Shown here: one piece after another, positions 8,518 through 16,600 of the stretch
How positions within the stretch are numbered: the first letter of the stretch is position 1
How the letters are laid out: each line of letters starts with the position of its first letter
Source of the DNA: Thermomonas sp.
GTDB lineage: Bacteria; Pseudomonadota; Gammaproteobacteria; Xanthomonadales; Xanthomonadaceae
Direction: 5' to 3'
DNA length: 45,856 nucleotides
NCBI RefSeq assembly: GCF_020850895.1
Contig: NZ_JADZDS010000100.1
Location: forward strand, 1 to 45,856
Notes under the pieces: generated by a model
What the model saw: the letters and a program-made list of their open reading frames with translations, nothing else
Databases searched by the model: none
What the model was told of the DNA's origin: nothing
Made by a program: the position numbers and the translations under genes

Positions 8518-9308
8518 TGCCAACCCGCCCAGTCGCCGGATACATCGGCGGCAAGCGCAACCTCGCGCGGCGCCTTGTCGAACGAATCGCGGCGACGCCG
8601 CACACCACTTACGCCGAGGTGTTCGTCGGCATGGGCGGCGTCTTTTTCCGTCGCACGGCACGTCCGCAGGCAGAGGTGATCAACGACTGGTCGCGCGACG
8701 TTGCAACCCTGTTTCGTGTGCTGCAGCGGCTATACGTCCCCTTCATGGACATTCTGCGCTGGCAGCTCACCACGCGTACGAGGTTCGAGGAACTGTTGCG
8801 CACAGACCCGACCACCCTCCTCGACATCGAGCGGGCGGCGCGGTTCCTTTACCTCCAGCGAACGGCTTTCGGCGGCAAGGTCGTCGGTCGCGGTTTCGGG
8901 GTGTCGCCATCGACGCCGGCCAGGTTCGATATCACCAAATTGGGGCCACTGTTGGAGGCTGCGCATGAGCGCCTTTCCAGCGTCGTCATAGAGCGCCTGC
9001 CGTGGTCACAATTCATCTCTCGTTATGATCGGCCTGGCACGCTCTTCTATCTCGACCCACCCTATTATGGGTGCGAGCGTGACTATGGCGACGACGCCGG
9101 ACAGCCCCTGTTCTCGCGGGAAGAATTCGAACAGATGGCCGAGCAGCTCGCGTCTATTGAAGGTCGGTTCATTCTCTCGCTCAACGACCATCCGGACGTG
9201 CGGACGATCTTTGCCGGATTCGCGATTGAGGAGGTGGAGACCGTCTATCAGATCGGCGGCATGGATCGGGCAAAGCGCGTCGGTGAACTCATCATTATGC
9301 CGCCATGA
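8466..9308 (+). CDS. DNA N6-adenine methyltransferase (D12 class), phage A
   Basis: This 280-aa Dam-type enzyme has the SAM-binding motif EVFVGMGGVFF near residue 55 preceded by YIGGKRNLARRL, and the catalytic DPPY motif in LFYLDPPYYG near residue 195. It methylates adenine N6 using S-adenosylmethionine, most likely to shield phage DNA from restriction. It is a clear paralogue of the phage B enzyme at 10000-10809, similar along its whole length but well diverged. It sits behind a structured leader and Com-like ORF. It is the last recognisable gene of phage A here. Confidence 0.9.
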   Translation: MAVSNRKFSLPEGLSPVMPTRPVAGYIGGKRNLARRLVERIAATPHTTYAEVFVGMGGVFFRRTARPQAEVINDWSRDVATLFRVLQRLYVPFMDILRWQLTTRTRFEELLRTDPTTLLDIERAARFLYLQRTAFGGKVVGRGFGVSPSTPARFDITKLGPLLEAAHERLSSVVIERLPWSQFISRYDRPGTLFYLDPPYYGCERDYGDDAGQPLFSREEFEQMAEQLASIEGRFILSLNDHPDVRTIFAGFAIEEVETVYQIGGMDRAKRVGELIIMPP

Positions 9309-9721
9309 AATCGGCCTTCAGATCAGTTGCAAAGGTGGGACACAAGGTGCGAAAGAAGGTGCGAAAGCAGGTGCGAAATTCATTCTACCGAAAATACCAC
9401 GGTGGGTTTAAAATTCGGCCGTTTTCCAAGGCTTTCGCTGTTCACACTATAAATTCGAACGAAGTGCGAAACGCCGACGCATTTCTGCGGTTTTTGGCTG
9501 GGAATTCACCCACTATGGCCGCGCAAAATCCGAATCGCGCCAAAAATTCAGGTACCATCGGCATCCCGCTTCGAACCCGCGAAAAGCCCAATTTTCTGCC
9601 ACTTTCATCCCGTGCGAATGCCGGAATGTCCCGGCTTATCCCCGACACCATTTATTGGCGCGGCACAGACAAGAGCTTTTAGAGTCTTTGACAAGACATA
9701 TTGTAGCACTCGAAAATGGGA
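9309..9721. other. Gene-poor inter-phage region with transposase-site-like boxes (putative right end of phage B)
   Basis: No convincing gene lies here; a + frame at 9305-9682 has low-complexity Lys/Arg/Asn-rich content and no family. The DNA is visibly more AT-rich than its flanks. It holds GTGCGAA boxes at 9347, 9359, 9371, 9464 and 9612, all reading to the right. Mu transposase sites follow TTTCA-(~6)-RYRCGAAA and read from the phage end inward, so these fit the right end of a leftward-transcribed phage B. The box at 9612 has TTTCA at 9603-9607 before it. The exact terminal base is not determinable; a TG at 9336 is one candidate. Confidence 0.55.
9346..9381 (+). repeat. Three tandem 12-bp repeats GGTGCGAAAGNA
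   Basis: Copies lie at 9346-9357, 9358-9369 and 9370-9381: GGTGCGAAAGAA, GGTGCGAAAGCA and GGTGCGAAATTC. Each contains the RYRCGAAA half of the Mu-type transposase site. The 12-bp period is close to one helical turn, so bound proteins would sit near one DNA face. The interpretation as MuA-type binding sites is inference. Confidence 0.7.
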
Positions 9722-9952
9722 TCAGCGACCTTGGAGACGCGCAATGTCCGCCTCGATTTGGGTTCGGACCACCTCGGAAAGCGGGCGCCGCGGAATGCCG
9801 CGCTGGTCAGCTTCAGCAATCGCTCGAGCGCGCGCGGCGACGATATGCTGCCGGATGGCATTGACGCCGCCGAAACCTGCATCACGGATCAACATCTCAT
9901 CCGTGAAGGTGTCAATCGCGCGCTTCTCAGCATCAGAGATGAAAACCGACAT
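9722..9952 (-). CDS. Small unknown protein at the right end of phage B
   Basis: The 76-aa protein starts at an ATG at 9952, with GGGAG and GCAGG upstream. It has a helical content (SDAEKRAIDTFTDEMLIRDA) and ends in TQIEADIARLQGR. No family is recognised. It lies 48 nt behind the phage B dam gene on the same strand, so it is probably the last gene of the com-dcm-dam transcript. A longer start at 10012 would overlap dam. Confidence 0.5.
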   Translation of the reverse strand: MSVFISDAEKRAIDTFTDEMLIRDAGFGGVNAIRQHIVAARARAIAEADQRGIPRRPLSEVVRTQIEADIARLQGR

Positions 9953-9999
9953 CGACCTGCTTCTCCCAAAAACGCGCCAAGCGCTGCAACGCCCTCCTC

Positions 10000-10809
10000 T
10001 CATATAGAGCACTTCAGCCTAGGTGTCACGATCAGCTCCCGCGCCGGCGTCACAGTCCCGCTGATCCGATAATTCAATCCGACCTCCTCGATGTCGGCCC
10101 AGGCGAACAGCTCGCGCACTTCCGGCCGGTCATTTATCGACAGGATAAAACGCCCCTCGACACCCTCTAAGAGGGTGCTTAGGCGCTCGAAATCATCTCT
10201 GCAAAACACCCCGACACCATAGTCGCGTTCGTTGCCCCAATAGGGTGGATCGCAATAGAACAAGGTGTGCGGGCGGTCGTACCGCTCGATCAGCTGGCCG
10301 AACGGCAAGCACTCGATCACCACGGCCGTGAGGCGCTCATGCACATCCTCCAGCATCGGCTCCAGTTTCGACAGATTGAAGCGGGCACCTGGCCCCGTCG
10401 TCATCACGCCATAGGCGCGGTTCTCGACCTTGCCGCCGAACGCGAGCCGCTGGAGATACAGGAAGCGCCCCGCACGTTCGAGGTCGGTCAGCGTGTCGGG
10501 ATCGACCTTCAGCAGGCGGTTGAACTCGGCACGGCTCGACAGCTGCCATTTGAGCGTGTCGAGCAACTGCGGATAGTGGCGCTGCAACAATCGGAACAGC
10601 GTCACGACGTCCCGGCTGATGTCGTTGATCACCTCCAGCCCCGGTCGGAGCCCGCGCCGGAAAAACACGCCGCCCATGCCAACAAATGGCTCAACGTAGC
10701 AATCGTGCGGGACGCCGGCGATCAGCTCGACGAGACGCTTCGACAAGGACCGCTTGCCGCCGATATAGGCTGCGACCGGACGGACGGGATCGACCGGCTC
10801 AAGCGTCAC
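10000..10809 (-). CDS. DNA N6-adenine methyltransferase (D12 class), phage B
   Basis: This 269-aa enzyme has YIGGKRSLSKRL, the SAM motif EPFVGMGGVFF and the catalytic LFYCDPPYWG. It adds methyl groups to adenine N6, probably to protect packaged DNA. It overlaps the dcm stop by 4 nt, so the two are translated together and may share the control acting on dcm. It is paralogous to the phage A enzyme at 8466-9308. The two phages therefore carry the same kind of gene independently diverged. Confidence 0.9.
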   Translation of the reverse strand: MTLEPVDPVRPVAAYIGGKRSLSKRLVELIAGVPHDCYVEPFVGMGGVFFRRGLRPGLEVINDISRDVVTLFRLLQRHYPQLLDTLKWQLSSRAEFNRLLKVDPDTLTDLERAGRFLYLQRLAFGGKVENRAYGVMTTGPGARFNLSKLEPMLEDVHERLTAVVIECLPFGQLIERYDRPHTLFYCDPPYWGNERDYGVGVFCRDDFERLSTLLEGVEGRFILSINDRPEVRELFAWADIEEVGLNYRISGTVTPARELIVTPRLKCSI

Positions 10810-11747
10810 CAGGGCCTCCGTCCATCAGCGGCATGGGCAGCGTCGAGAGTGCGCCACGCGAGCGCTGCAGCCATGCTGCAAACCCCGTTGCCCGCTCCTC
10901 GGGTGCGGTCCAGCCGATCGGCCATCCCATCGCGTGGTCGAAGAATTGCGGGTTGGAGATCAGGTCGCCGATCGAGGAGCCCGCGCCAAAGCTGAAGCTC
11001 ACCCGGACCCGGTGCGAAGAGCGGGGCATCGTCACTGGCGCCCAGCCCATGGCACGCATTGTCTGCCACAGCTGCGTCCACGCCCGCGCCGCATTGCTCA
11101 GGCTGAATTGCCCCGAGCTCGTTGCCGCCGTGGAGTAGGGCGATGTCGGCCGGATCGTCCCCTCGCCCACCATCAGGTCGGGCATATACCCCGCATCGGT
11201 CGCCGTCGGCGTAGGCCAGGATGAAAAGCCGTCGTCGGCGATGGCGAGCGCCTGCTTCTCGCGCCGTGAACAGGCCCGCTTTTGCGACAAAGCCCAGGCG
11301 GCGAAGGCTGTCCGCGACCTCGGCAAATCCCAGATCGATGTGCCCTTCGACATTTTCGGCAAAGACCGCTCGCGGCCGGACCTCGTCGATGATGCGCTCG
11401 ACGTCGGGCCATAGGTGACGCGGATCGCGCTTGCCGCGCCTTTTACCGGCGAGGCTGAATGGCTGACAGGGATAGCCGGCAGAGAGGATATGTATGCGGC
11501 CGCACCAAGGCTTGCCGTCAAAGGACTTGAGATCGTCCCAGACAGGTGCCGGAGCCAGGGCCTGGTCTTCCATCCTGGCCACGAGAGTGGCCGCTGCATG
11601 AGCTTCCCGCTCGACGTAACAGACAGTGCGATATCGGGGCTCGGCGATGTGGATGCCGAGGTCGAGGCCGGCGTAGCCGGCGCACAGGGAGAGGCCGCGC
11701 AGATCGTCGCGGCCGCCATGGTCGGTGATAGGGGAACGAAAAGCCAC
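10806..11747 (-). CDS. DNA C5-cytosine methyltransferase
   Basis: The 313-aa protein has the family motifs in order: motif I LSLCAGYAGLDLGI (~19-32), the catalytic PCQ loop SAGYPCQPFSLAGKRRG (~90), ENVEGH (motif VI, ~135) and RRRRLFILA (motif VIII). The Cys of PCQ attacks cytosine C6. It starts at a GTG whose GGAG ribosome-binding site (11757-11760) lies inside a hairpin. It directly follows the com gene, the position held by mom in phage Mu. Probable role: masking phage DNA from restriction late in infection. Confidence 0.9.
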   Translation of the reverse strand: MAFRSPITDHGGRDDLRGLSLCAGYAGLDLGIHIAEPRYRTVCYVEREAHAAATLVARMEDQALAPAPVWDDLKSFDGKPWCGRIHILSAGYPCQPFSLAGKRRGKRDPRHLWPDVERIIDEVRPRAVFAENVEGHIDLGFAEVADSLRRLGFVAKAGLFTAREAGARHRRRRLFILAYADGDRCGVYARPDGGRGDDPADIALLHGGNELGAIQPEQCGAGVDAAVADNACHGLGASDDAPLFAPGPGELQLWRGLLDRRPDLQPAILRPRDGMADRLDRTRGAGNGVCSMAAALAWRTLDAAHAADGRRPW

Positions 11748-11754
11748 AAGGCTG

Positions 11755-11767
11755 GTCTCCGGGAGAC
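11755..11767 (-). promoter_or_regulatory. Hairpin covering the ribosome-binding site of the cytosine methylase
   Basis: On the - strand GTCTC and GAGAC form a perfect 5-bp stem with a 3-nt loop. The stem holds GGAG (11757-11760), 9 nt before the GTG start at 11747. In Mu, a similar translation-inhibiting stem hides the mom start and is opened by Com. Here com ends 2 nt upstream of the hairpin. The fold is seen directly; the control mechanism is inferred by analogy. Confidence 0.6.
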
Positions 11768-11769
11768 GC

Positions 11770-11919
11770 TCAGCTGGCGCTCGCGGGTGGGCTCGTCGAC
11801 CTCAGGTGATTGATCTGCCGGCAACGCCGACACTTGATCTCTATAGTGCCGCTGATAGCGCCCGTCGAGGCCTTGAACAACAGCGCACGGCACCCGCCGC
11901 AACGAATCGACTCCTGCAT
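11770..11919 (-). CDS. com: Com-family zinc-finger translational activator
   Basis: The 49-aa product starts MQESIRCGGCRALLFKA and continues TIEIKCRRCRQINHLR. This matches the Mu Com pattern IRC-x-x-C-x-x-LLFKA ... IEI-x-C-x-RC closely, with zinc ligands C7, C10, C30 and C33. Com binds the mRNA of the following gene and opens its translation start. The start at 11919 has AGGA 8 nt upstream. The gene ends 22 nt before the GTG of the cytosine methylase, which takes the place of mom. A Pro/Ser-rich tail replaces the longer Mu Com C-terminus. Confidence 0.85.
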   Translation of the reverse strand: MQESIRCGGCRALLFKASTGAISGTIEIKCRRCRQINHLRSTSPPASAS

Positions 11920-12067
11920 GATGACGTCCTACCAACCCCCGGCCGGTGCGCCCGGTGGGGGAACTTGGCGCGACTCGCGATCGCGCCTGGTGCAGGGTCT
12001 GTGCCTGCGGCTCGGGGCGCGCCAACGCCCCAGCCTCCCCCTCGCCTGTCGGCTGGGGGAACGGGTG
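11920..12067 (-). promoter_or_regulatory. Intergenic region between the tail genes and com, with a strong hairpin
   Basis: This 148-bp gap separates the tail operon from com-dcm-dam. A perfect 8-bp stem CCCCAGCC/GGCTGGGG (12028-12035 with 12051-12058) lies just behind the last tail gene and may end or attenuate that transcript, although no T-run follows. A second GC-rich inverted repeat lies near 11935-11960. In Mu the mom promoter precedes com at this place; I cannot recognise a promoter by eye. Confidence 0.3.
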
Positions 12068-12838
12068 TCACACCCATTGGTCGATCGTCAGCTCCCACCG
12101 CGTCCGCCCCGGGCTGCGCCGGTCGAACGCGCGCAATGAACGCAACTGGCCATAATGGATGCGGTGATATTGCCCGGCCGTGACGGCCGGGTCCTCGACG
12201 ATCAGCAGTGGGGATGTCTCGCCGACGGCGAGCTGGATGGCATAGAGCGCATCGACCTCGTCGTTGGAAAGGTCGCCCAGAGTGAATGCATAGCTGCCCT
12301 TGCGCACACCCTCGACATTGGCAAAGCCGCCCCCTGCCAGAGCGGTCGAGGTCCCCGTGTCAATCACCCGTCGACCAGCGCCCCATTCATTGTTGAACAC
12401 AGGCACAAACGCCTTGCCGATGATCGAGACGCCGATCGACAGCACTGCCAGGCCCGCAGGTTGGGTAACCGTTACGCGAATATAGCGAACATTCCACGTC
12501 GCGCCAAAGTGCAGGGCGTGACTGCGCAGCTGCGCCTGGCCAGTAGCATCGACCGCGCGCAAAGCCGTCGATGCCCTGATCACGCTGGTTGTATAGCTGG
12601 CCGAACCGCCGGTGATCGACCAGGTCGTGCCGGCAACAGGCGGGATGACAGAGATCAGCGCGATGGTGTCAATCGTCTGCACACTGCCCAGGTCGATATC
12701 GATGGTAGCGGCCGATCCGACGGCACTGTCGGTCCACACTTCCTTGGGGTCCGGCGTCAACAGGTTGGCGCCGCCAGTGCCGCGCGAGACGGCGATCGCG
12801 GCGATGGCCGTCGGTTGCAGGATCAATATATTGCTCAT
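12068..12838 (-). CDS. Distal tail protein with a discoidin-like fold
   Basis: This 256-aa protein, the last of the tail genes, has a beta-rich N-terminal part reminiscent of discoidin/galactose-binding folds (IDIDLGSVQTIDTIALISV; NVRYIRVTVTQPAG). The C-terminal part (ALYAIQLAVGETSPLLIVED) recalls the strands of siphophage distal-tail/baseplate proteins. It follows the tip proteins and overlaps the upstream gene by 4 nt. A role in tail tip structure or glycan binding is likely but unproven. There is no signal peptide, as expected for a virion part. Confidence 0.55.
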   Translation of the reverse strand: MSNILILQPTAIAAIAVSRGTGGANLLTPDPKEVWTDSAVGSAATIDIDLGSVQTIDTIALISVIPPVAGTTWSITGGSASYTTSVIRASTALRAVDATGQAQLRSHALHFGATWNVRYIRVTVTQPAGLAVLSIGVSIIGKAFVPVFNNEWGAGRRVIDTGTSTALAGGGFANVEGVRKGSYAFTLGDLSNDEVDALYAIQLAVGETSPLLIVEDPAVTAGQYHRIHYGQLRSLRAFDRRSPGRTRWELTIDQWV

Positions 12839-13200
12839 GCCAACCTCCGCAGCACGGTCACGCTCGACAGCCCGGTCGCGCGATTATCTTCAGCGCCGAT
12901 CACGAACACGTCGACGCCGCCGCCATAGCCCAGTTGCGGCCCACTGATGCTGATCACCTGCCCGATGAACCCCAACCACTGACCGGTCAGCAGATGCTGC
13001 TCGACGGCCATTGGGACCCCGAAAAACCCCGCCCGCCGCGTCTGTTCGGCCGTCGCGCCTGCCAGCGTGGCGAGACAGGTCATCCGTTCGGCTGTCACGG
13101 CTTTCGCGCCCCACCGCGCGACCAGAACCGCGTCCGACGACGCGAGCCACAGCCCGCCGTCCTGCAACCATTGGGCAAAGACCGGGTCGACGCTTGCCAT
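12835..13200 (-). CDS. Small tail-region protein
   Basis: The 121-aa protein of unknown family ends with LSSVTVLRRLA and overlaps the next gene by 4 nt. It is Gly/Ala-rich with short hydrophobic strands (VISISGPQLGYGGGVDVFVI). Its place between the tip protein and the discoidin-like protein suggests a minor tail or assembly component. Similar small proteins accompany tip proteins in siphovirus-type Mu-like phages. Confidence 0.55.
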   Translation of the reverse strand: MASVDPVFAQWLQDGGLWLASSDAVLVARWGAKAVTAERMTCLATLAGATAEQTRRAGFFGVPMAVEQHLLTGQWLGFIGQVISISGPQLGYGGGVDVFVIGAEDNRATGLSSVTVLRRLA

Positions 13201-13205
13201 CGCTG

Positions 13206-13613
13206 TCAGTCAGCCGCCGTGACCGCATCGATCGGCATGTCGGCCTGCGGCCCGCGCCAGTCCAATCCATCGCGCAATCCTGTATGGGGTGCCGGCCATG
13301 CATCAGGGTCGGTGTGGTCGTCCGCGATGACAGCCGACAGTTGAGCCAGAATGACGGCTGAGCGATCGCCCTGATTGAAGCCCGACCAGCCCTGCTGGAT
13401 CGTGTGCTGATAGATCTCGGCAACCAACATCCAGCCGCTGTCGTCGAGCAGGTCAAAATGGGCGTAGAGCAGCTCTCCCGCCGCACAGATCACATCGGCA
13501 GGCACGCCGGGCAGCGTCTGCAGCCGGTCGGCAACATCCTCGGGGGCATGGCCGCCAAAGGCATAGGCCCGGATGCGCCGGACCAGCTCGCCTGCATCGA
13601 CATAGTCAACCAT
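13206..13613 (-). CDS. Unknown protein downstream of the tail tip gene
   Basis: The 135-aa acidic protein has an N-terminal helical part (DYVDAGELVRRIRAYAFGGH) and a Trp-rich middle. No family is recognised. It lies 13 nt after the 1214-aa tip gene and 5 nt before the next gene, so it belongs to the tail operon. Possible roles are tip assembly or host-range control, both guesses. Confidence 0.5.
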   Translation of the reverse strand: MVDYVDAGELVRRIRAYAFGGHAPEDVADRLQTLPGVPADVICAAGELLYAHFDLLDDSGWMLVAEIYQHTIQQGWSGFNQGDRSAVILAQLSAVIADDHTDPDAWPAPHTGLRDGLDWRGPQADMPIDAVTAAD

Positions 13614-13626
13614 TGTCCCTTCCTCC

Positions 13627-16600
13627 CTATGAAACTGACAGCGTCGCAGTACCGGTCGCTATGGTGATGGCGTTGCCGCTGCTGCTGTTCTTCGCGCCCA
13701 CCAGGCGGCACTCGTAACTGCCGGCGCCGAGGCCGCTCTTGGTCTGATTGACGTTGACTGACCCGGCCTCGCCCGAAAGGTCGATGGCGCTCCAGGTCGC
13801 GTCGCTGCCGACGATCGCGGCGGCAAAATCGGTCCAGGCACCGCCGCTACCTGCGACGCGATATTGCCATTTGGCGGCCAGCTGGTTCGCGCCCGATGCG
13901 CTGTTGTGGGTCCAGTTGTAGGTGAGCGGGGCAGTGCCGACGAGGCTCTGGCCCGCGGTGATGGTTGCAGTGAAAATCGTTTCGCCCGCGTCGGCCGAGG
14001 TCATCTGCGTGAACCCGGTGCCGGTCACATCCTCCAGCGTGGCGTCGCTGCCGCCACCGCCGCCGCCATTGCTAGGTGGCGCGTCGTCCTCGACTGCGAC
14101 GGCAATGACGAACGGCCCATAGGAGACGCCATTGTGCGTGAAGCTATGACTGATACTGCCCGGACCGCCCGCGGTGAGGGTGATGCGGCCCTTGTCGGCC
14201 GATCCATTGGTGTTCTCGATCGTCGCCGTGACGCCGGTCGTCGTGATCGAATGGCTGGTCGCATTGTCGGTGCGGATCGACGCGCCGCCCCGCGTCACGC
14301 CAGGGGTGATCGTGCGCGGCAGCTGGCCGCTCTTCGGTGTGCCCTGCCAGTCTCGAAAGATGGTCTGGGCAGGCGGCGGCGAGACCACAACCTGTGCCAG
14401 CGACGTGATGTCGGCCCCGGTCTGGATACCCGTCTGCCACACGCCATTGGCGCGCAATTTCACGACTGGCGTGGCAGCGCTGGTATCGACCCAGACATCG
14501 CCGTTGGCGGGCGAACCGGGCGCGGCAGCGGCATAGGTCACTGTGTTCCGGGTCGCATCGAGCGCGCCGCCATAGCCCAGCCCGCCGATCGTCACCTGCC
14601 CGCCGCCGGCGCCGGACAATGCGCCATTGGCGCCGATCGAGATCGCAAGGTTCTTAATCGCATTGTCGCCGAGCGACGCGCCAGCGCTGTCGACCAGATT
14701 GGAGCCTGCCCGCGCGCCGACTGTCGCGCCGGGCTCGGCGGCATTGAGCGTGAACAGGCCCATTTCGCCATAGGTGGCTGTGCTGCCGCCCGGTCGCCCC
14801 ATGGTGATGCGCAGGAACATCAGGTTCGCGCCCGCTGGCACGGTGACCTTGCAGATGCCGCTGCGCGTGACGGCTCCACTGGTGTTGCCGCTGAACGCGC
14901 CGCCGCCGTTCAGGACGCCGCCTGAGAAGGCCGTGCCGACTGATATGGCCGTCCCGCCACTGGTATAGAACCAGGCGTCGACCCCGAAATTGATGGTGCC
15001 GTCAGATCGATAGGCGAACTGGAGATAGACCTCGCGCCCGGGAATGACCGGCATGCCATCGTCCACATGGAAGGGGCTGGCCCGGTCATAACGCGTCGGG
15101 TGATAGGTTGCGCGCGTGGTGTTGCCCGCCGGTGTGTGCCGCAGCCAGCCCGGCACACCCTCAGCTGCCCCTGCGCGCCAGGCCAGCTCGCTCGTCGCCC
15201 AGCCGCCCGTGTTTTTGAGCCACCAGCCGTCGGCGCCGTTCGAAAAATCGCCGTTGCGGCACAGATTTTCGCCGACCGTTGCGCGCGGCTGCACCTGGTA
15301 GAAGAGCAGCTGATCGTACGTCTGGTCGGCCCCGGCCTGCGCCTGGCCCATGATGGGCTTGGCGAGGTCGATGTAGCGGCCCGCAGCGGGTGTGCCGATG
15401 ATCGGAAACAGCTCGACCTTGACTGCCACTGCATTGGCCGGTGCGTCGTGATAGGCGCGATGCAGGTCCCAATTGGGGCCGCACCCGCCAGCTTCGACGA
15501 AGGCCGACGCCTTGCTCTGGTCGGACACGTCGAAGGTGCCCAGACCGCCACCGGATGCGCTGTAGTAAGTGAGGCGCAGCAGGCAGTATCGCCGGTCGAC
15601 GCCCGCGCCCGTGTTGAGCACGTCGGCCCGCGCCAGCCAGCTGAAGAACAGGCGCGCGCCTGGTCGGATCGGGATAGCACTGGCACCCGTCCCCCCGCCA
15701 TTGAGGGCGATCAGGTTAGCGCCCGATCCGCCGACCACGCCCGAGCAACGGAAAAAGGCTGGCTGATCGCCTGCCGTGGTCGACGTCTGCCGCGCGGCGG
15801 TACCGTACGACACGACCCAGTCTGTGGCATTGCTCGCCAGCGTCGCGTTGCGGATCATGTTATCGCCCGACGTCGCGCCCAGATCGCCGACATAGCCGAG
15901 GCCGGAGATCGTCACCTGCCCACCGCCCGCGCCAGCCAGCGCGCCGGATGCGCTGATCGAGATCGCGAGGTTCTTGATAGCATTGTCGCCGAGCGACGCG
16001 CCGCCACTATCAACCAGATTGCTGCCTGCCCGCGCGCCAAGCGTTGCCCCGGCCTCTGCAGGCTTGAGCGCCTCCACCGGCGTGCCGTCGGCATAGGTGA
16101 CGTCACCGGCCAGCACGATCGCGGCCAGGCTGCCACGGGGGATCGGGCTCTCATTCCGCTTGTACCCGATTTTGGTCGTGGCCACGGGCCGGAACACGGA
16201 CTTGCGCTCGACCGCTTGACTGACGGCCGATGCAACACTCGCCCCCCAAACCCAGGGCCGGATGATGATCGAACCTGTGGCATCGAGCACCCACAGCAGC
16301 GAGACGTCACCCAGCAGCGCGTCGATCGCCTGCGCCGCCGTCATATTGTCGTCATCGACCAGCCACCCTACCGGGTCCGTGCGGATCGCGTCAGCCGCAG
16401 CGACAGTGCCCGCAACGAAGGCCGGCCCGCCAACCGCTGCGACGACACGCGAAGCGACCGAGGCGGCGGTCTCGACATAGCCGCCCGCTGTCTCGCCGCG
16501 CACATCGACGTGCAACAATTCGGGCTGCGTCCACCATTTGAGGCAGGCAATCGACGGGGCAACGACACACCCGCCCGCAGGGGCGGCCGCTGCCCGGAGC

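Noticed and set aside
9346-9381. CRISPR-like repeats
   Set aside because: The repeats are 12 bp, directly adjacent and without spacers; no cas genes are present.
9305-9682. 125-aa + strand frame in the inter-phage gap
   Set aside because: It runs through the tandem boxes (KKVRKQVRNSF is encoded by the repeats), begins inside the dam end and shows no family; the DNA looks like a phage end, not a gene.
12028-12058. Rho-independent terminator behind the tail operon
   Set aside because: The 8-bp stem is strong but has a 15-nt loop and no following T-run, so I only note it as a hairpin.
12172-12192. Palindrome CCCGGCCG/CGGCCGGG as a regulatory site
   Set aside because: It lies within the coding sequence of the distal tail protein and is readily explained by GC-rich codon choice.
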